This document shows, in pieces, positions 32,976-42,220 of a stretch of DNA of 64,000 nucleotides; the first letter of the stretch is position 1; each line of letters starts with the position of its first letter. Below the pieces are notes generated by a model. That model did no database searches. It saw only the letters and a list, made by a program, of their open reading frames with translations, and was not told where the DNA came from. Location: the NCBI GenBank assembly GCA_013822765.1, contig PNKY01000009.1:124001-188000 (forward strand). Direction: 5' to 3'. Source of the DNA: Rhodospirillum sp. (lineage in GTDB: Bacteria; Pseudomonadota; Alphaproteobacteria; Dongiales; Dongiaceae). The position numbers and the translations under genes were made by a program.

Positions 32976-34111
32976 CCCGCCTCCTGTTCTTCGCGCCGTT
33001 GAAGGCGCCGGATCATCCGACGCCGTCGGGGGATCGCACGATGGGACGGCTGATCGTGCGGGCGCTGAAGCGCGCAGGGTTCGAGGTCGAGCTGGCGAGC
33101 CGGCTGCGCACGCGGGTCGCGGGGCCGAATCTCTCGGCGCAATACGCCAAGCGCGACAAGTGCTTCGCGGCGGCGGATCGCTTGGTCGCGCGCGTGCGCG
33201 CGCTGCCGAAGGCGCAGCGGCCGCGCGCCTTCTTCGCCTATCACCTCTATTACAAGGCGGTCGACTGGATCGGGCCGCGCGTCGCCGATGCGCTCGACAT
33301 CCCGTACCTGGCGGCGGAAGCGAGCCACGCGCCGAAGCGCGCGCACGACGACTGGGCCTTCAACCACGCCGGCGCGGAGGCGGCGATCCGGCGCGCCGAC
33401 GCGATCTTCTGCCTCAACCCGAGCGACAAGGAGTGCTTGGCGCTGGTGACGGAGAAGCGGCGCCTCGTCGACCTGCCGCCGTTCCTTGATCTCAGGAAGT
33501 TTGCGCCGGCGGTGCCGGATCGCGCTGCGGCACGCGCAATGCTGGCGAAGCAGGCGAAGATCTACGGTGCTGCGCCGTGGCTGCTCGCGGTCGGCATGAT
33601 GCGCGCGGGCGACAAGCTCGCCTCCTATCGCGTGCTCGCCGAATCCTTGCAGCGTGCGAAGTTGAAGCGGCCCGTCTTGCTGATCGCCGGCGATGGCGAG
33701 GCCAAGCGCGATGTGAAGCGGGCCTTTGCCGATGCGCCGTGTCGCGTGGAATTTCTGGGAAAGATCGCGCCAGACGAGTTGGCGCCGCTGTATGCCGCCG
33801 CCGACCTGTTGGTCTGGCCGGCGATCAACGAGGCGTTCGGCATGGCGTTGCTGGAGGCGCAGGCCTGCGCGCTGCCGGTGCTCGCCGGCGCGTTCGGCGG
33901 CGTCGCCGGCATCGTCGCGGACGGCAAGACCGGGTTCCTCACCGCGCCGGGCGACGTCAAGGACTTCGCCCTGGGCCTGAAGCGCGCGCTGGCGAGCGAC
34001 CTGCCCGCCCTCGGCCGTGCAGCGCGGCGCAAGGTGGAGCGGCGGCACGATATCGCGGCGGCCTCCGAGACCTTTGCGCGCGTGCTCGGCAAGCTGGGGG
34101 TCAAGCCATGA
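32972..34111 (+). CDS. Glycosyltransferase (GT4-like)
   Basis: 379 residues from the ATG overlapping the previous stop. The N-terminal half (APLKAPDHPTPSGDRTMGRL) is typical of a GT4 acceptor loop. The C-terminal half has LLAVGMMRAGDKLASY, LLIAGDGE, FLGKI..DELAPLYAAADLLVWP and the EAFGMALLEAQACALPVLA donor-site motif. It is a distinct enzyme from its neighbour rather than a duplicate. Its stop overlaps the phosphatase start (ATGA). The sugar and acceptor are unknown. Confidence 0.9.
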   Translation: MTRLLFFAPLKAPDHPTPSGDRTMGRLIVRALKRAGFEVELASRLRTRVAGPNLSAQYAKRDKCFAAADRLVARVRALPKAQRPRAFFAYHLYYKAVDWIGPRVADALDIPYLAAEASHAPKRAHDDWAFNHAGAEAAIRRADAIFCLNPSDKECLALVTEKRRLVDLPPFLDLRKFAPAVPDRAAARAMLAKQAKIYGAAPWLLAVGMMRAGDKLASYRVLAESLQRAKLKRPVLLIAGDGEAKRDVKRAFADAPCRVEFLGKIAPDELAPLYAAADLLVWPAINEAFGMALLEAQACALPVLAGAFGGVAGIVADGKTGFLTAPGDVKDFALGLKRALASDLPALGRAARRKVERRHDIAAASETFARVLGKLGVKP

Positions 34112-34698
34112 CCCTGATCGTCGCGCTGCGCCATGCGCCGACCGCGTGGAATCGCGACCGGCGGCTGCAGGGCCGCACCGACGTGGCGCTCGACGAGGAG
34201 GGCGTCGCGGTCGCCGCGCGCTGGCGCATCGAACCGGATTGGGCCGGCTATCGCATTCTGTCGAGCCCGCTGCAGCGCGCGCGCATGACGGCGGCGATCC
34301 TGTTCCCCGACGCGGAGATCGGCATCGACCGGCGGTTGATCGAGATGGATTTCGGCACGTGGGAGGGCAAGCGCCTGGCGGAGCTGCGCGCCGACCCGAC
34401 GGAAGACGCCGTGGCGCGCGAGGACCTGGGCCTCGATTTCAAGGCGCCGGAGGGCGAGTCCCCGCGTGAGGTGCAGGCGCGCATCCAGCCGCTGCTGGCG
34501 CGGCTGGCGGAGCTCGAGCGGCCGACCGTGCTGGTCACCCACAAGGCCGTGATCCGCGCCCTCTATGCCTTGGCCAGCGGCTGGGCCATGATCGGCAAAC
34601 CGCCCGCCAAGCTGCGGCCGAACTGCGCGCAGCTGTTCCGGCTGGCCGGAGATGGAACGCCGGCGGTGGAGCGGATGAATGTGAGTTTGGAGGCGTGA
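34108..34698 (+). CDS. Histidine phosphatase family protein (CobC/GpmB-like)
   Basis: 196 residues. The catalytic LRHAPTAWNRDRRLQGRTD replaces the usual RHG by RHA, which occurs in the family. ILSSPLQRARMTA, EMDFGTWEG and LVTHKAVIRALYAL supply the other active-site residues. Overlap with two glycosyltransferase genes suggests it removes a phosphate from a sugar-phosphate or lipid-linked intermediate of the glycan cluster; this is inference from context. Confidence 0.88.
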   Translation: MTLIVALRHAPTAWNRDRRLQGRTDVALDEEGVAVAARWRIEPDWAGYRILSSPLQRARMTAAILFPDAEIGIDRRLIEMDFGTWEGKRLAELRADPTEDAVAREDLGLDFKAPEGESPREVQARIQPLLARLAELERPTVLVTHKAVIRALYALASGWAMIGKPPAKLRPNCAQLFRLAGDGTPAVERMNVSLEA

Positions 34699-34736
34699 TG
34701 ACTGATCGGATGATGCGCGGGCGGACCTGCAATTCT

Positions 34737-34840
34737 CCGTCATCCCAAGGCTTGGCCTTGGGATCCACGAGTTGGCCTGCCGCGATCAGGTCTTGCACGT
34801 CGAAACTCGTGGATGGCAAGGCCAAGCCTTGCCATGACGG
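34737..34840. repeat. REPIN-like palindrome doublet closely related to the GIY-YIG element ends
   Basis: The left arm 34737-34773 and right arm 34804-34840 match the 37-bp ends of the 4499-4878 element except for two bases each. In both arms the two changes are complementary (G to C with C to G), so each hairpin stem stays perfect. The central 30 bases are unrelated. Confidence 0.85.
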
Positions 34841-34873
34841 TATAAAGAGCGAGTGAAAGAGGCTGCGCCGAGT

Positions 34874-36040
34874 ATGACCTCCCCCCGCGTCTTCTTCTAC
34901 GTGCAGCATCTGCTCGGCATCGGGCATCTCAAGCGCGCGGCGGCGATTGCGCGGGCGCTGGTTGAAGCCGGAGCCGAGGTCGACTTCGTGCTCGGCGGCG
35001 CGCCGGTCGCGGGGATCGCGCCGCCAGGCGCGCGGGTGGTGCAGCTGCCGCCGGCGATCGCGTCGGATGCGCAATTCACCAACCTGCTCGACGAGCACGG
35101 CGACAAGGTCGACGAGCGCTGGAAGGTCAAGCGCAAGCAGGCGCTGCTCGATGCGTTCGAAGCGGCCAAGCCGGATATCGTGCTGCTGGAGATGTATCCG
35201 TTCGGGCGCCGGCAGTTCCGCTTCGAGCTGCTGCCGCTGCTGGACCTCGCGGCTGCGCCGTTCCCCAAGCCCGTGGTCGCGGTCTCGGTGCGCGACATCC
35301 TGGTGGACAAGGGCCGCATGGACCGCGCGCGCGAAGCGGCCGACATCATCAACCAGCACGTCGACCACGTGCTGGTGCATGGCGATCCCAACCTGACGCG
35401 GCTCGATCTCACATTTCCGCTGGCAGCCGACATCGCGCACAAGCTCAGCTACACCGGCTTCGTGGTGGAGCGGCCGCCCGTGGTTCCTGGCACGGCCGAT
35501 GCCCTGGACGATCGCGACGATGGCGAGATCCTGGTGTCCGCCGGCGGCGGCGCGGTCGGTTTTCCGCTGCTGGCGGCGGCGATCCGCGCCAAGAAGCTGA
35601 CGCGCCACCGCCACCGGCGCTGGCGGATCGTGACCGGCGCCAACCTGCCGGCAGCGGAGCGCGCACAACTGGACAAGCTCGCGGCCGGCGATCCCGACAT
35701 CGCAATCGAAGGTTTCCGCAACGATTTCGCCCGGCTGCTCGCCGCCTGCCATCTGTCGATCTCGCAGGGTGGCTACAACACGGTGATGGAATTGATCGCG
35801 ACCCGCTGCCCCTCGGTGGTGGTGCCGTTCGCGGAAGGCGGCGAGAGCGAGCAGACCTTGCGTGCGCGCATGCTGGTGGAGCGGCAGGTCCTGAGCATGG
35901 TCGATCCGGAGTTCCTGACCGCGGGCACGCTGGCGGCGGCGATCGACGGCGCGCGGCCGCCGGCGGAGCTGGCGCTCAACCTGGATGGCGCCCGGCAAAG
36001 CGCGGCACAGCTGATCGGCGCCTGGAAGCAGCGGCGATGA
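34874..36040 (+). CDS. Predicted glycosyltransferase, COG4671/MurG-like (paralogue)
   Basis: 388 residues from the ATG at 34874, with AAAGAGG 11 bases upstream; a GTG at 34853 is possible. N-terminal YVQHLLGIGHLKRAAAIA matches the GLGHLRR loop of the 30260 protein. The C-terminal half has VSAGGGAVGFPLL and ISQGGYNTVMELIATRCPSVVVPF, the donor site. It has no long tail. Two such MurG-like enzymes in one cluster suggest successive transfers of similar sugars. Its stop overlaps the deacetylase start. Confidence 0.85.
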   Translation: MTSPRVFFYVQHLLGIGHLKRAAAIARALVEAGAEVDFVLGGAPVAGIAPPGARVVQLPPAIASDAQFTNLLDEHGDKVDERWKVKRKQALLDAFEAAKPDIVLLEMYPFGRRQFRFELLPLLDLAAAPFPKPVVAVSVRDILVDKGRMDRAREAADIINQHVDHVLVHGDPNLTRLDLTFPLAADIAHKLSYTGFVVERPPVVPGTADALDDRDDGEILVSAGGGAVGFPLLAAAIRAKKLTRHRHRRWRIVTGANLPAAERAQLDKLAAGDPDIAIEGFRNDFARLLAACHLSISQGGYNTVMELIATRCPSVVVPFAEGGESEQTLRARMLVERQVLSMVDPEFLTAGTLAAAIDGARPPAELALNLDGARQSAAQLIGAWKQRR

Positions 36041-36807
36041 GCAGCTGGGAGGCGTTGGGGCGCGAGTGCGACGCCTGGCAAGCCGCTTGGGAGACAGGTG
36101 GCCGCCCGGTCGAACTGTGGTGGCGCGACGATGATGCGGTCGCCGACACCGATGCCCTGCGCCGCCTGCTCGCGCGCCGGACCGTTCCCGTCGCCCTGGC
36201 GGTGATCCCGGCGCGCCTGGAGCCGAGCCTGCCGGCGCTGCTGAAAAGTCACGGATCGGTCAGCATTCTGCAACATGGGTTCGACCATCAGAACCGCGCG
36301 CCGGCCGGCGCCAAGAAGTCCGAGTTTCCGGCGACCCGAAACTGGCCGGAGATCGCCGAGACCTTGGCGCAGGGCCGCGACCGGCTGGCGAATGCGTTCG
36401 GTCGGCAGTTGGTGCCCGTTTTGACGCCGCCCTGGAACCGGATCGATCCCGGTCACGCCGACCAATTGGGACAATTGGGATATCGCGGCCTCAGCACCTA
36501 TCTGCCGCGGAAGGAACCAACAGTCGCAGGCGTCACCCAGGTCAACACCCATGTCGACGTGATCGATTGGCACGGGACCCGCGGTTTCCTGGGGTTAGCG
36601 GCGACCCTTCAGCTGCTGGTGCAGCATTTGGCGGCTAAGCGCTTGGGCCAGGCCGATCCTGCCGAACCAACGGGTCTGTTGACGCATCATCTGGTCCATG
36701 ACACAGAAACGGAGGAATTTCTGGGAGCGCTGCTGGATTGGTGCGCCAAAAGGCCAGTTATAAAATGGCAAAACGCGGCTGATCTGTTTCCGGGAGCAGA
36801 GAGTTAA
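36037..36807 (+). CDS. Polysaccharide deacetylase family protein
   Basis: 256 residues. A metal site of the NodB-like fold is visible in LWWRDDDAV (Asp pair) and LQHGFDHQN (two His). The PPWNRIDP motif follows, and near the end LLTHHLVHD supplies the late catalytic His. It should remove acetyl groups from N-acetyl sugars in a glycan. No signal peptide is seen, so it may act in the cytoplasm on lipid-linked or nucleotide-linked intermediates. It overlaps the upstream glycosyltransferase, supporting a shared pathway. Confidence 0.87.
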   Translation: MSSWEALGRECDAWQAAWETGGRPVELWWRDDDAVADTDALRRLLARRTVPVALAVIPARLEPSLPALLKSHGSVSILQHGFDHQNRAPAGAKKSEFPATRNWPEIAETLAQGRDRLANAFGRQLVPVLTPPWNRIDPGHADQLGQLGYRGLSTYLPRKEPTVAGVTQVNTHVDVIDWHGTRGFLGLAATLQLLVQHLAAKRLGQADPAEPTGLLTHHLVHDTETEEFLGALLDWCAKRPVIKWQNAADLFPGAES

Positions 36808-37299
36808 ATGACTGAGCTGAGATACCCGTTCTCGGCCCTCTTCTGGGACTATGCCCGAGGGATCGCGGGGACTGTCCTCTGTTTTGTGATCCTCGTCACA
36901 ATCGAATGGCATAATCAGTTGCCGTGGCTTTTCGTGGGATTGACCGTCTTGTTCGCCATCTACACGATGACCACCATCGCGAAGAATGTGGCGCGTTTCC
37001 GCGTGTCGGAAGAGGGGATCGAATGCGGGGGCTTCCGGAAGCAGTCCATTCGCTGGGGCGACCTCAGCGAGCTGGGGCTGCGCTATTATCCGACCTCGCG
37101 CAGCCGCAAGAAGGGCTGGATGACCTTGAGCCTCAAGGCCAGGGCAAGCCGCGGCGGCCCGGCCAGCCTCAAGATCGAATCCAACCTGCCCGGCTTCACC
37201 GAGATCGCGACCCGCGCCGCCTGGGCCGCCAAGGAAAACAAACTCATGGTGGACCGGGTGACGGCGGACAACCTGGCCGCGCTCGGCGTCTCGGCGTGA
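36808..37299 (+). CDS. Membrane protein of unknown function (2 TM)
   Basis: 163 residues starting immediately after the deacetylase stop. Two hydrophobic helices at about residues 18-33 and 39-57 are followed by a soluble domain with RFRVSEEGIECGGFRKQSIRW and alternating strands, resembling a PH-like membrane-associated fold. No catalytic motif is seen. Its tight spacing suggests it belongs to the glycan cluster, perhaps as a small membrane anchor or accessory factor. Family unknown to me. Confidence 0.7.
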   Translation: MTELRYPFSALFWDYARGIAGTVLCFVILVTIEWHNQLPWLFVGLTVLFAIYTMTTIAKNVARFRVSEEGIECGGFRKQSIRWGDLSELGLRYYPTSRSRKKGWMTLSLKARASRGGPASLKIESNLPGFTEIATRAAWAAKENKLMVDRVTADNLAALGVSA

Positions 37300-37316
37300 C
37301 CGGCGGACGCTAGCCA

Positions 37317-39293
37317 ATGGACCAGCCCGTGCCGCAGCGTCCCGATGCATCACCCGGAAATCCTGGGCCCGGAACTTCCGGCGATCCGATGGCCGGCAGC
37401 CTGCTCGCGGTGCGCGGCCTCAAGATCGCGTTCGATCTCGACACCGGCGTGCTGGAGGCGGTGCGCGGCATCGATTTCCGCGTGCCGCACGGCAAGACGG
37501 TGGCGCTGGTCGGCGAGTCCGGATCGGGCAAGTCGGTGGTAGCCCAGGCCATCATGGGCATCCTGCCCAAGATCGCGCGCATCTCCGCAGGGCAGATCCT
37601 GTTCGATCGCCCGGGGAGCGCCAATGGCGCGCAGAACGGCAATGGCGCCGGCCTCATCGACATCGCGCAGCAGCCGCGCAACGGCCCGGTGATGCGCTCG
37701 ATCCGCGGCGGCGCGATCTCCATCATCTTCCAGGAGCCGATGACCTCGCTGTCGCCGGTCCACACTATCGGCGACCAGGTCGGCGAGGCGCTCCAGCTGC
37801 ATCGCAAGGTTTCCGGCCGCGAGGCCAAGCAGCTGGTGATCGACATGCTGCGGCTGGTCGGCTTCCCCGATCCGCAGCGCGGCTTCAAGACCTATCCGTT
37901 CGAGCTGTCGGGCGGCCTGCGCCAGCGCGCGATGATCGCGATGGCGCTGATCTGCCGGCCCACGCTGCTGATCGCCGATGAACCGACCACCGCGCTCGAT
38001 GTTACCATTCAGGCCCAGATCCTGAAGCTGATGATCGACCTGCAGCAGGAGCTGCAGATGGCGCTGCTGCTGATCACCCACGACCTGGGCGTGGTCGCCA
38101 ACGTCGCAGACGAGATCGTCGTCATGTACCACGGCGAGGTCATGGAATCCGGCACCATGGACGATCTGTTCCAGGCGCCGGAGCATCCCTATCTGCAGGC
38201 GCTGCTGCGCGCGGTGCCGCGCTTCGGCATGGAGCCCGGCGAGCGGCTGACGCCGATCCGCGAGATCGCGATCACCGAAGGCAAGATGTTCGCGGAGAAG
38301 AACCCGTGGCCGGAAGGCGCCGGCCTCGGCACCCCGCTGCTGCTGGTGGAGAATGTCAGCAAGAGCTTCGCGATCCGCAAGGGCGGCTTCTTCGGCGGCG
38401 AGGAGAAGCAGGTGCTGGCGGTGGACGACGTCAGCTTCGAGGTGAAGCGCGGCGAATGCCTGGGGCTGGTCGGCGAATCCGGCTGCGGCAAGACCACCTT
38501 GTCCAAGATCATCATGCGCGCGCTGACGCCGGACGCCGGGCGCATCCTGTTCAACGAGGGCTCGCAGCTGACCGAGACGCTGAAGCTGAAGGGCGACGCG
38601 CTGCAGGAGTTCCGCAAGCGCATCCAGTTCGTGTTCCAGGATCCGATGGGGTCGCTCAACCCGCGCATGTCGGTCTACGACATCATCACCGAGCCGCTGG
38701 TGATCCACGGCATCGGCAACGCGAAAGAGCGCGAGACGGTCGCCAAGGAGTTGATGGCGCTGGTCGGGCTCGACATGCGCCATCTCCGGCGCTATCCGCA
38801 CAGCTTCTCCGGCGGCCAACGCCAGCGCATCGGCATCGCGCGGGCGCTGGCCCTCAGGCCCGACATCGTGATCTGCGACGAGCCGGTCTCGGCGCTCGAC
38901 GTCTCGATCCAGGCGCAGATCCTGAACCTGCTCAAGGACTTGCAGACCAAGCTGGGCCTTACCTACATCTTCGTTTCGCACAACCTGGCGGTGGTCGAAT
39001 ACATCGCCGACCGCATCATGGTGATGTGCGCCGGGCGCCTGGTCGAGATGGCGCCCGCCGACCGGTTGTTCCAGAACCCGGTCCATCCTTATACTCGGGC
39101 TCTGCTGGCGGCCGTGCCCGATCCATCCTTGACCTGCCGGCTCAACTTCGACCGATTGATGGAGGGCAAGGCCTCCACTCCGTCGGCCTGGCCGGCGCCC
39201 TTTACCATCGACCCGGATCGCCGGCCGGGTATGGTGGAAGTGTATGACGGACATTGGGTCCGCGCCGGAATCGACGTCAGGAGCGCAACATGA
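37317..39293 (+). CDS. Oligopeptide ABC transporter, fused double ATP-binding protein
   Basis: 658 residues carrying two complete ATPase domains in one chain (DppD/DppF-like fusion). First: GESGSGKSV (66-74), [27 protein letters not shown]. Second: GESGCGKTT (385-393), [27 protein letters not shown]. Both halves have the peptide-importer C-terminal tail ([18 protein letters not shown]). It energises uptake through the two permeases at 41222-43407. Its stop overlaps the binding-protein start (ATGA). Confidence 0.94.
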   Translation: MDQPVPQRPDASPGNPGPGTSGDPMAGSLLAVRGLKIAFDLDTGVLEAVRGIDFRVPHGKTVALVGESGSGKSVVAQAIMGILPKIARISAGQILFDRPGSANGAQNGNGAGLIDIAQQPRNGPVMRSIRGGAISIIFQEPMTSLSPVHTIGDQVGEALQLHRKVSGREAKQLVIDMLRLVGFPDPQRGFKTYPFELSGGLRQRAMIAMALICRPTLLIADEPTTALDVTIQAQILKLMIDLQQELQMALLLITHDLGVVANVADEIVVMYHGEVMESGTMDDLFQAPEHPYLQALLRAVPRFGMEPGERLTPIREIAITEGKMFAEKNPWPEGAGLGTPLLLVENVSKSFAIRKGGFFGGEEKQVLAVDDVSFEVKRGECLGLVGESGCGKTTLSKIIMRALTPDAGRILFNEGSQLTETLKLKGDALQEFRKRIQFVFQDPMGSLNPRMSVYDIITEPLVIHGIGNAKERETVAKELMALVGLDMRHLRRYPHSFSGGQRQRIGIARALALRPDIVICDEPVSALDVSIQAQILNLLKDLQTKLGLTYIFVSHNLAVVEYIADRIMVMCAGRLVEMAPADRLFQNPVHPYTRALLAAVPDPSLTCRLNFDRLMEGKASTPSAWPAPFTIDPDRRPGMVEVYDGHWVRAGIDVRSAT

Positions 39294-41209
39294 AACGCCG
39301 GGACTTTCTGTTGACCAGCTTGGGCGCGGGCCTCGTGCTTGGCGCGCCCTCCGCCTTTGCCGATTTCATCGGGTCGCCCTACTTCAAGGACGCCGAAGCG
39401 AAGGGCGACTTGCCGCCAGTGGCGGAACGCCTACCGAAAAATCCGGCGGTGGCCAAGATGCCGGAGCTCGGCCAGCAAGGCGGCGAGCTGCGTATGCTGA
39501 TGGCGAACCCCAAGGATACCCGCATCCTGGTCGCTTACTCCTACGCACGCCTGGTCTGCTACGACCACGAATACAAGCTGGCGCCGGATATCTGCGAGAG
39601 CTTCACGGTGGACGAGGGCCGCATCTTCACCTTCAAGCTGCGCGAGGGCCACAAATGGTCCGACGGCGAGCCCTTCACCTCCGAGGCGTTCCGCTATTTC
39701 TGGGAAGACATCGCGAACAACGAGGAATTGATGCCAACCGGCGTGCCGACGTCCCTGAAGGTTGACGGCCAGCCGGCAAAGGTCGAGTTCCCCGATCCGC
39801 TGACCGTGCGCTATACGTGGGCCAAGCCAAACGCCGAGTTCCTGCCGCAGCTGGCGGGCGCCTCGCCGCTGTTCATCTTCCGGCCCGGCCACTACCTCAA
39901 GAAGTTCCACAAGAAATACGCCGACGCGGCCAAGCTCGAGGAAGCGGTCAAGGATTCCGGCCAGCCGAGCTGGGCGGCGCTGCATAACCGCCGCGACAAC
40001 CAGTACCGCAACGACAATCCGAAGTTGCCGACGCTCGACCCGTGGGTGCTGCAGAACAAGCCGCCGGCGGAGCGCTTCGTGTTCGCGCGCAACCCGTACT
40101 ACTACCGCGTCGACGAGAAGGGCCAGCAGCTGCCCTACGCCGACCAGGTGGTGTTCAATATCTCGGATTCGAAGCTGATCCCGGCCAAGGCCACGGACGA
40201 TTCGGACCTGCAGGCACGCAACATCCGGTTCGACAACTACACCTTCCTCAAGGAGAAAGAGGACAAGCAGCAGAAGGTCTGGGTGCGCCTGTGGGACGAC
40301 GGGCGCGGCAACAAGCTGTCGCTGTGCCCCAACCTCACCACCAACGACGTGGTGTGGCGCGGAGTCCTGCGCGACGTCAGATGCCGGCGGGCCCTATCGA
40401 TGGCGATCGACCGCGACGAGATCAACCAGGCGATCTATTTCGGCCTCGGCATTCCCAGCAACAACACGGTGCTGCCCTTCAGCCCGCTCTATAAGCCGGA
40501 GTACACCACGACCTGGGCGACCACCAACATCGACCAGGCCAACCAGCTGCTGGACGAGATGGGACTCAGCAAGCGCGGCGACGACAATATCCGCCTGCTG
40601 CCGGACGGCAAGCCGATGATCATCATCGTCGACACCGCGGGCGAAAGCACGGAAGAGACCGACGTGCTGCAGCTGGTGCGCGATTCGTGGAAGAAGATCG
40701 GCGTCGATATGTTCACCAAGCCGTCGGAGCTCGAGGTCTTCCGCAACCGCGTGTTCGCGGGCGACTCCATCATGTCGGTGTGGACCGGCATGGACAACGG
40801 CTTCCCCAGCGCGGACATGAGCCCATGGGAGTTCACCCCCACCAGCCAGCAGCAGCTGCAGTGGGCGAAATGGGGTCAGTTCCACGAGACTTCGGGCGAG
40901 TCAGGCGAGAAGGTCGACCTGCCGGAGGCGCAGCAGCTGTTCGACCTGATGAACGAATGGCGCGCGGCTCTCGATACCGACAGCCGCACTAAGATCTGGG
41001 AACAGATCCTCGCGATCTGGACCGACCAGGTCTATACCATCGGTACCGTTGCCAATGTGCCGCAGCCGGTGGTGGTGAACCGCCACGTGCACAACGTACC
41101 GGAGAAGGCGATCTGGTCATGGGAGCCGGGCGCGCAGTTCGGCGTCTACAAGCCGGATACCTTCTGGCTGGACGAGCAGCGGCCCTTGAGCACGGTCGCC
41201 GAACAGTAA
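39290..41209 (+). CDS. Peptide ABC transporter substrate-binding protein (SBP family 5)
   Basis: 639 residues from the ATG at 39290 with AGGAGCG upstream. It begins [14 protein letters not shown], a twin-arginine-like signal, cleaved near AFADF. The SBP_bac_5 pattern follows: LAPDICESFTVDEGRIFTFKLREG, WSDGEPFTSEAF, and VRCRRALSMAIDRDEINQ. It is longer than DppA/OppA, as in YejA-like or plant-exudate peptide binders. It would capture peptides or related solutes in the periplasm for the adjacent permeases. Confidence 0.93.
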   Translation: MKRRDFLLTSLGAGLVLGAPSAFADFIGSPYFKDAEAKGDLPPVAERLPKNPAVAKMPELGQQGGELRMLMANPKDTRILVAYSYARLVCYDHEYKLAPDICESFTVDEGRIFTFKLREGHKWSDGEPFTSEAFRYFWEDIANNEELMPTGVPTSLKVDGQPAKVEFPDPLTVRYTWAKPNAEFLPQLAGASPLFIFRPGHYLKKFHKKYADAAKLEEAVKDSGQPSWAALHNRRDNQYRNDNPKLPTLDPWVLQNKPPAERFVFARNPYYYRVDEKGQQLPYADQVVFNISDSKLIPAKATDDSDLQARNIRFDNYTFLKEKEDKQQKVWVRLWDDGRGNKLSLCPNLTTNDVVWRGVLRDVRCRRALSMAIDRDEINQAIYFGLGIPSNNTVLPFSPLYKPEYTTTWATTNIDQANQLLDEMGLSKRGDDNIRLLPDGKPMIIIVDTAGESTEETDVLQLVRDSWKKIGVDMFTKPSELEVFRNRVFAGDSIMSVWTGMDNGFPSADMSPWEFTPTSQQQLQWAKWGQFHETSGESGEKVDLPEAQQLFDLMNEWRAALDTDSRTKIWEQILAIWTDQVYTIGTVANVPQPVVVNRHVHNVPEKAIWSWEPGAQFGVYKPDTFWLDEQRPLSTVAEQ

Positions 41210-41221
41210 TATCTGGTCAGC

Positions 41222-42220
41222 ATGTTCCGGTATTTCGTCCAACGCCTGCTGGTGATGATTCCGACTCTGATCGTCATCAGCATCGCGATCTTCGTCATCA
41301 TCCAGGCGCCGCCGGGCGACTGGATCGAGACCTATATCGCGCAACTCGAGGCGCAAGGCGAAGCCGTGGATCCGGCGAAGATCGAGTTCCTGCGCAAGAC
41401 CTATGGCCTCGATCTGCCGTTCTACATGCAGTACCTCAAATGGGCGGGCGGGCTGGTTCAGGGCGATCTCGGCTACAGCTTCGAACACTCGATGCCGGTC
41501 AACGAAGTGGTCGGCGACCGCCTGTGGCTGACCGTGGTGGTGTCGCTCGCCTCCATCCTGTTCGTTTGGGTGGTATCGTTTCCGATCGCGGTCTATTCGG
41601 CGGTGCGGCAATATTCGATCGGCGACTACCTGTTCACCTTCCTCGGCTACATCGGTCTGGCGACGCCCAGCTTCCTGCTGGCGCTGATCATGCTCTACTT
41701 CGCCAAGGAATATTTCGACATCTCGATCGGCGGCTTGATGGACCCGCAATACATGAATGCGGCCTGGAGCTGGGCCAAGTTCCAGTCGATCCTGTCGCAT
41801 CTGTGGATCCCGGTGTTGGTGATCGGCTTGCCCGGAACCGCTGGCATGATCCGCCGGCTGCGCGCCAACCTGCTCGATGAGCTCAACAAGCAGTACGTGA
41901 CGACCGGCCGTGCCAAGGGCCTGCCGCCAGGGCGATTGCTCATCAAGTATCCGCTGCGCATCTCGCTCAATCCCTTCATCGCTGACATCGGCAGCCTGCT
42001 GCCGGAGCTAATCTCCGGCTCGGTCATCGTGTCGGTGGTGATGTCGCTGCCGCTGACCGGGCCAATGCTGCTGGATTCGCTGCGCAGCCAGGACATGTAT
42101 CTCGCCGGATCGTTCCTGATGTTCATGGCGTTCCTGACGGTGGTCGGCGTCTTCATCTCCGACATCATGCTGGCGCTGCTCGATCCGCGCATCCGCCTCG
42201 GCGCCGGGGCCAGCAAATGA
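41222..42220 (+). CDS. Peptide ABC transporter permease (OppB/DppB type)
   Basis: 332 residues with six predicted helices. It begins with MFRYFVQRLLVMIPTLIVIS, the family N-terminus, has a large periplasmic loop, and the EAA-type motif in YVTTGRAKGLPPGRLLIKYPLR. The C-terminal GSVIVSVVMSLPLTGPMLLDSL is typical of OppB. It forms the channel with the next gene product, with which its stop overlaps. It lies 12 bases after the binding-protein gene. Confidence 0.93.
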   Translation: MFRYFVQRLLVMIPTLIVISIAIFVIIQAPPGDWIETYIAQLEAQGEAVDPAKIEFLRKTYGLDLPFYMQYLKWAGGLVQGDLGYSFEHSMPVNEVVGDRLWLTVVVSLASILFVWVVSFPIAVYSAVRQYSIGDYLFTFLGYIGLATPSFLLALIMLYFAKEYFDISIGGLMDPQYMNAAWSWAKFQSILSHLWIPVLVIGLPGTAGMIRRLRANLLDELNKQYVTTGRAKGLPPGRLLIKYPLRISLNPFIADIGSLLPELISGSVIVSVVMSLPLTGPMLLDSLRSQDMYLAGSFLMFMAFLTVVGVFISDIMLALLDPRIRLGAGASK

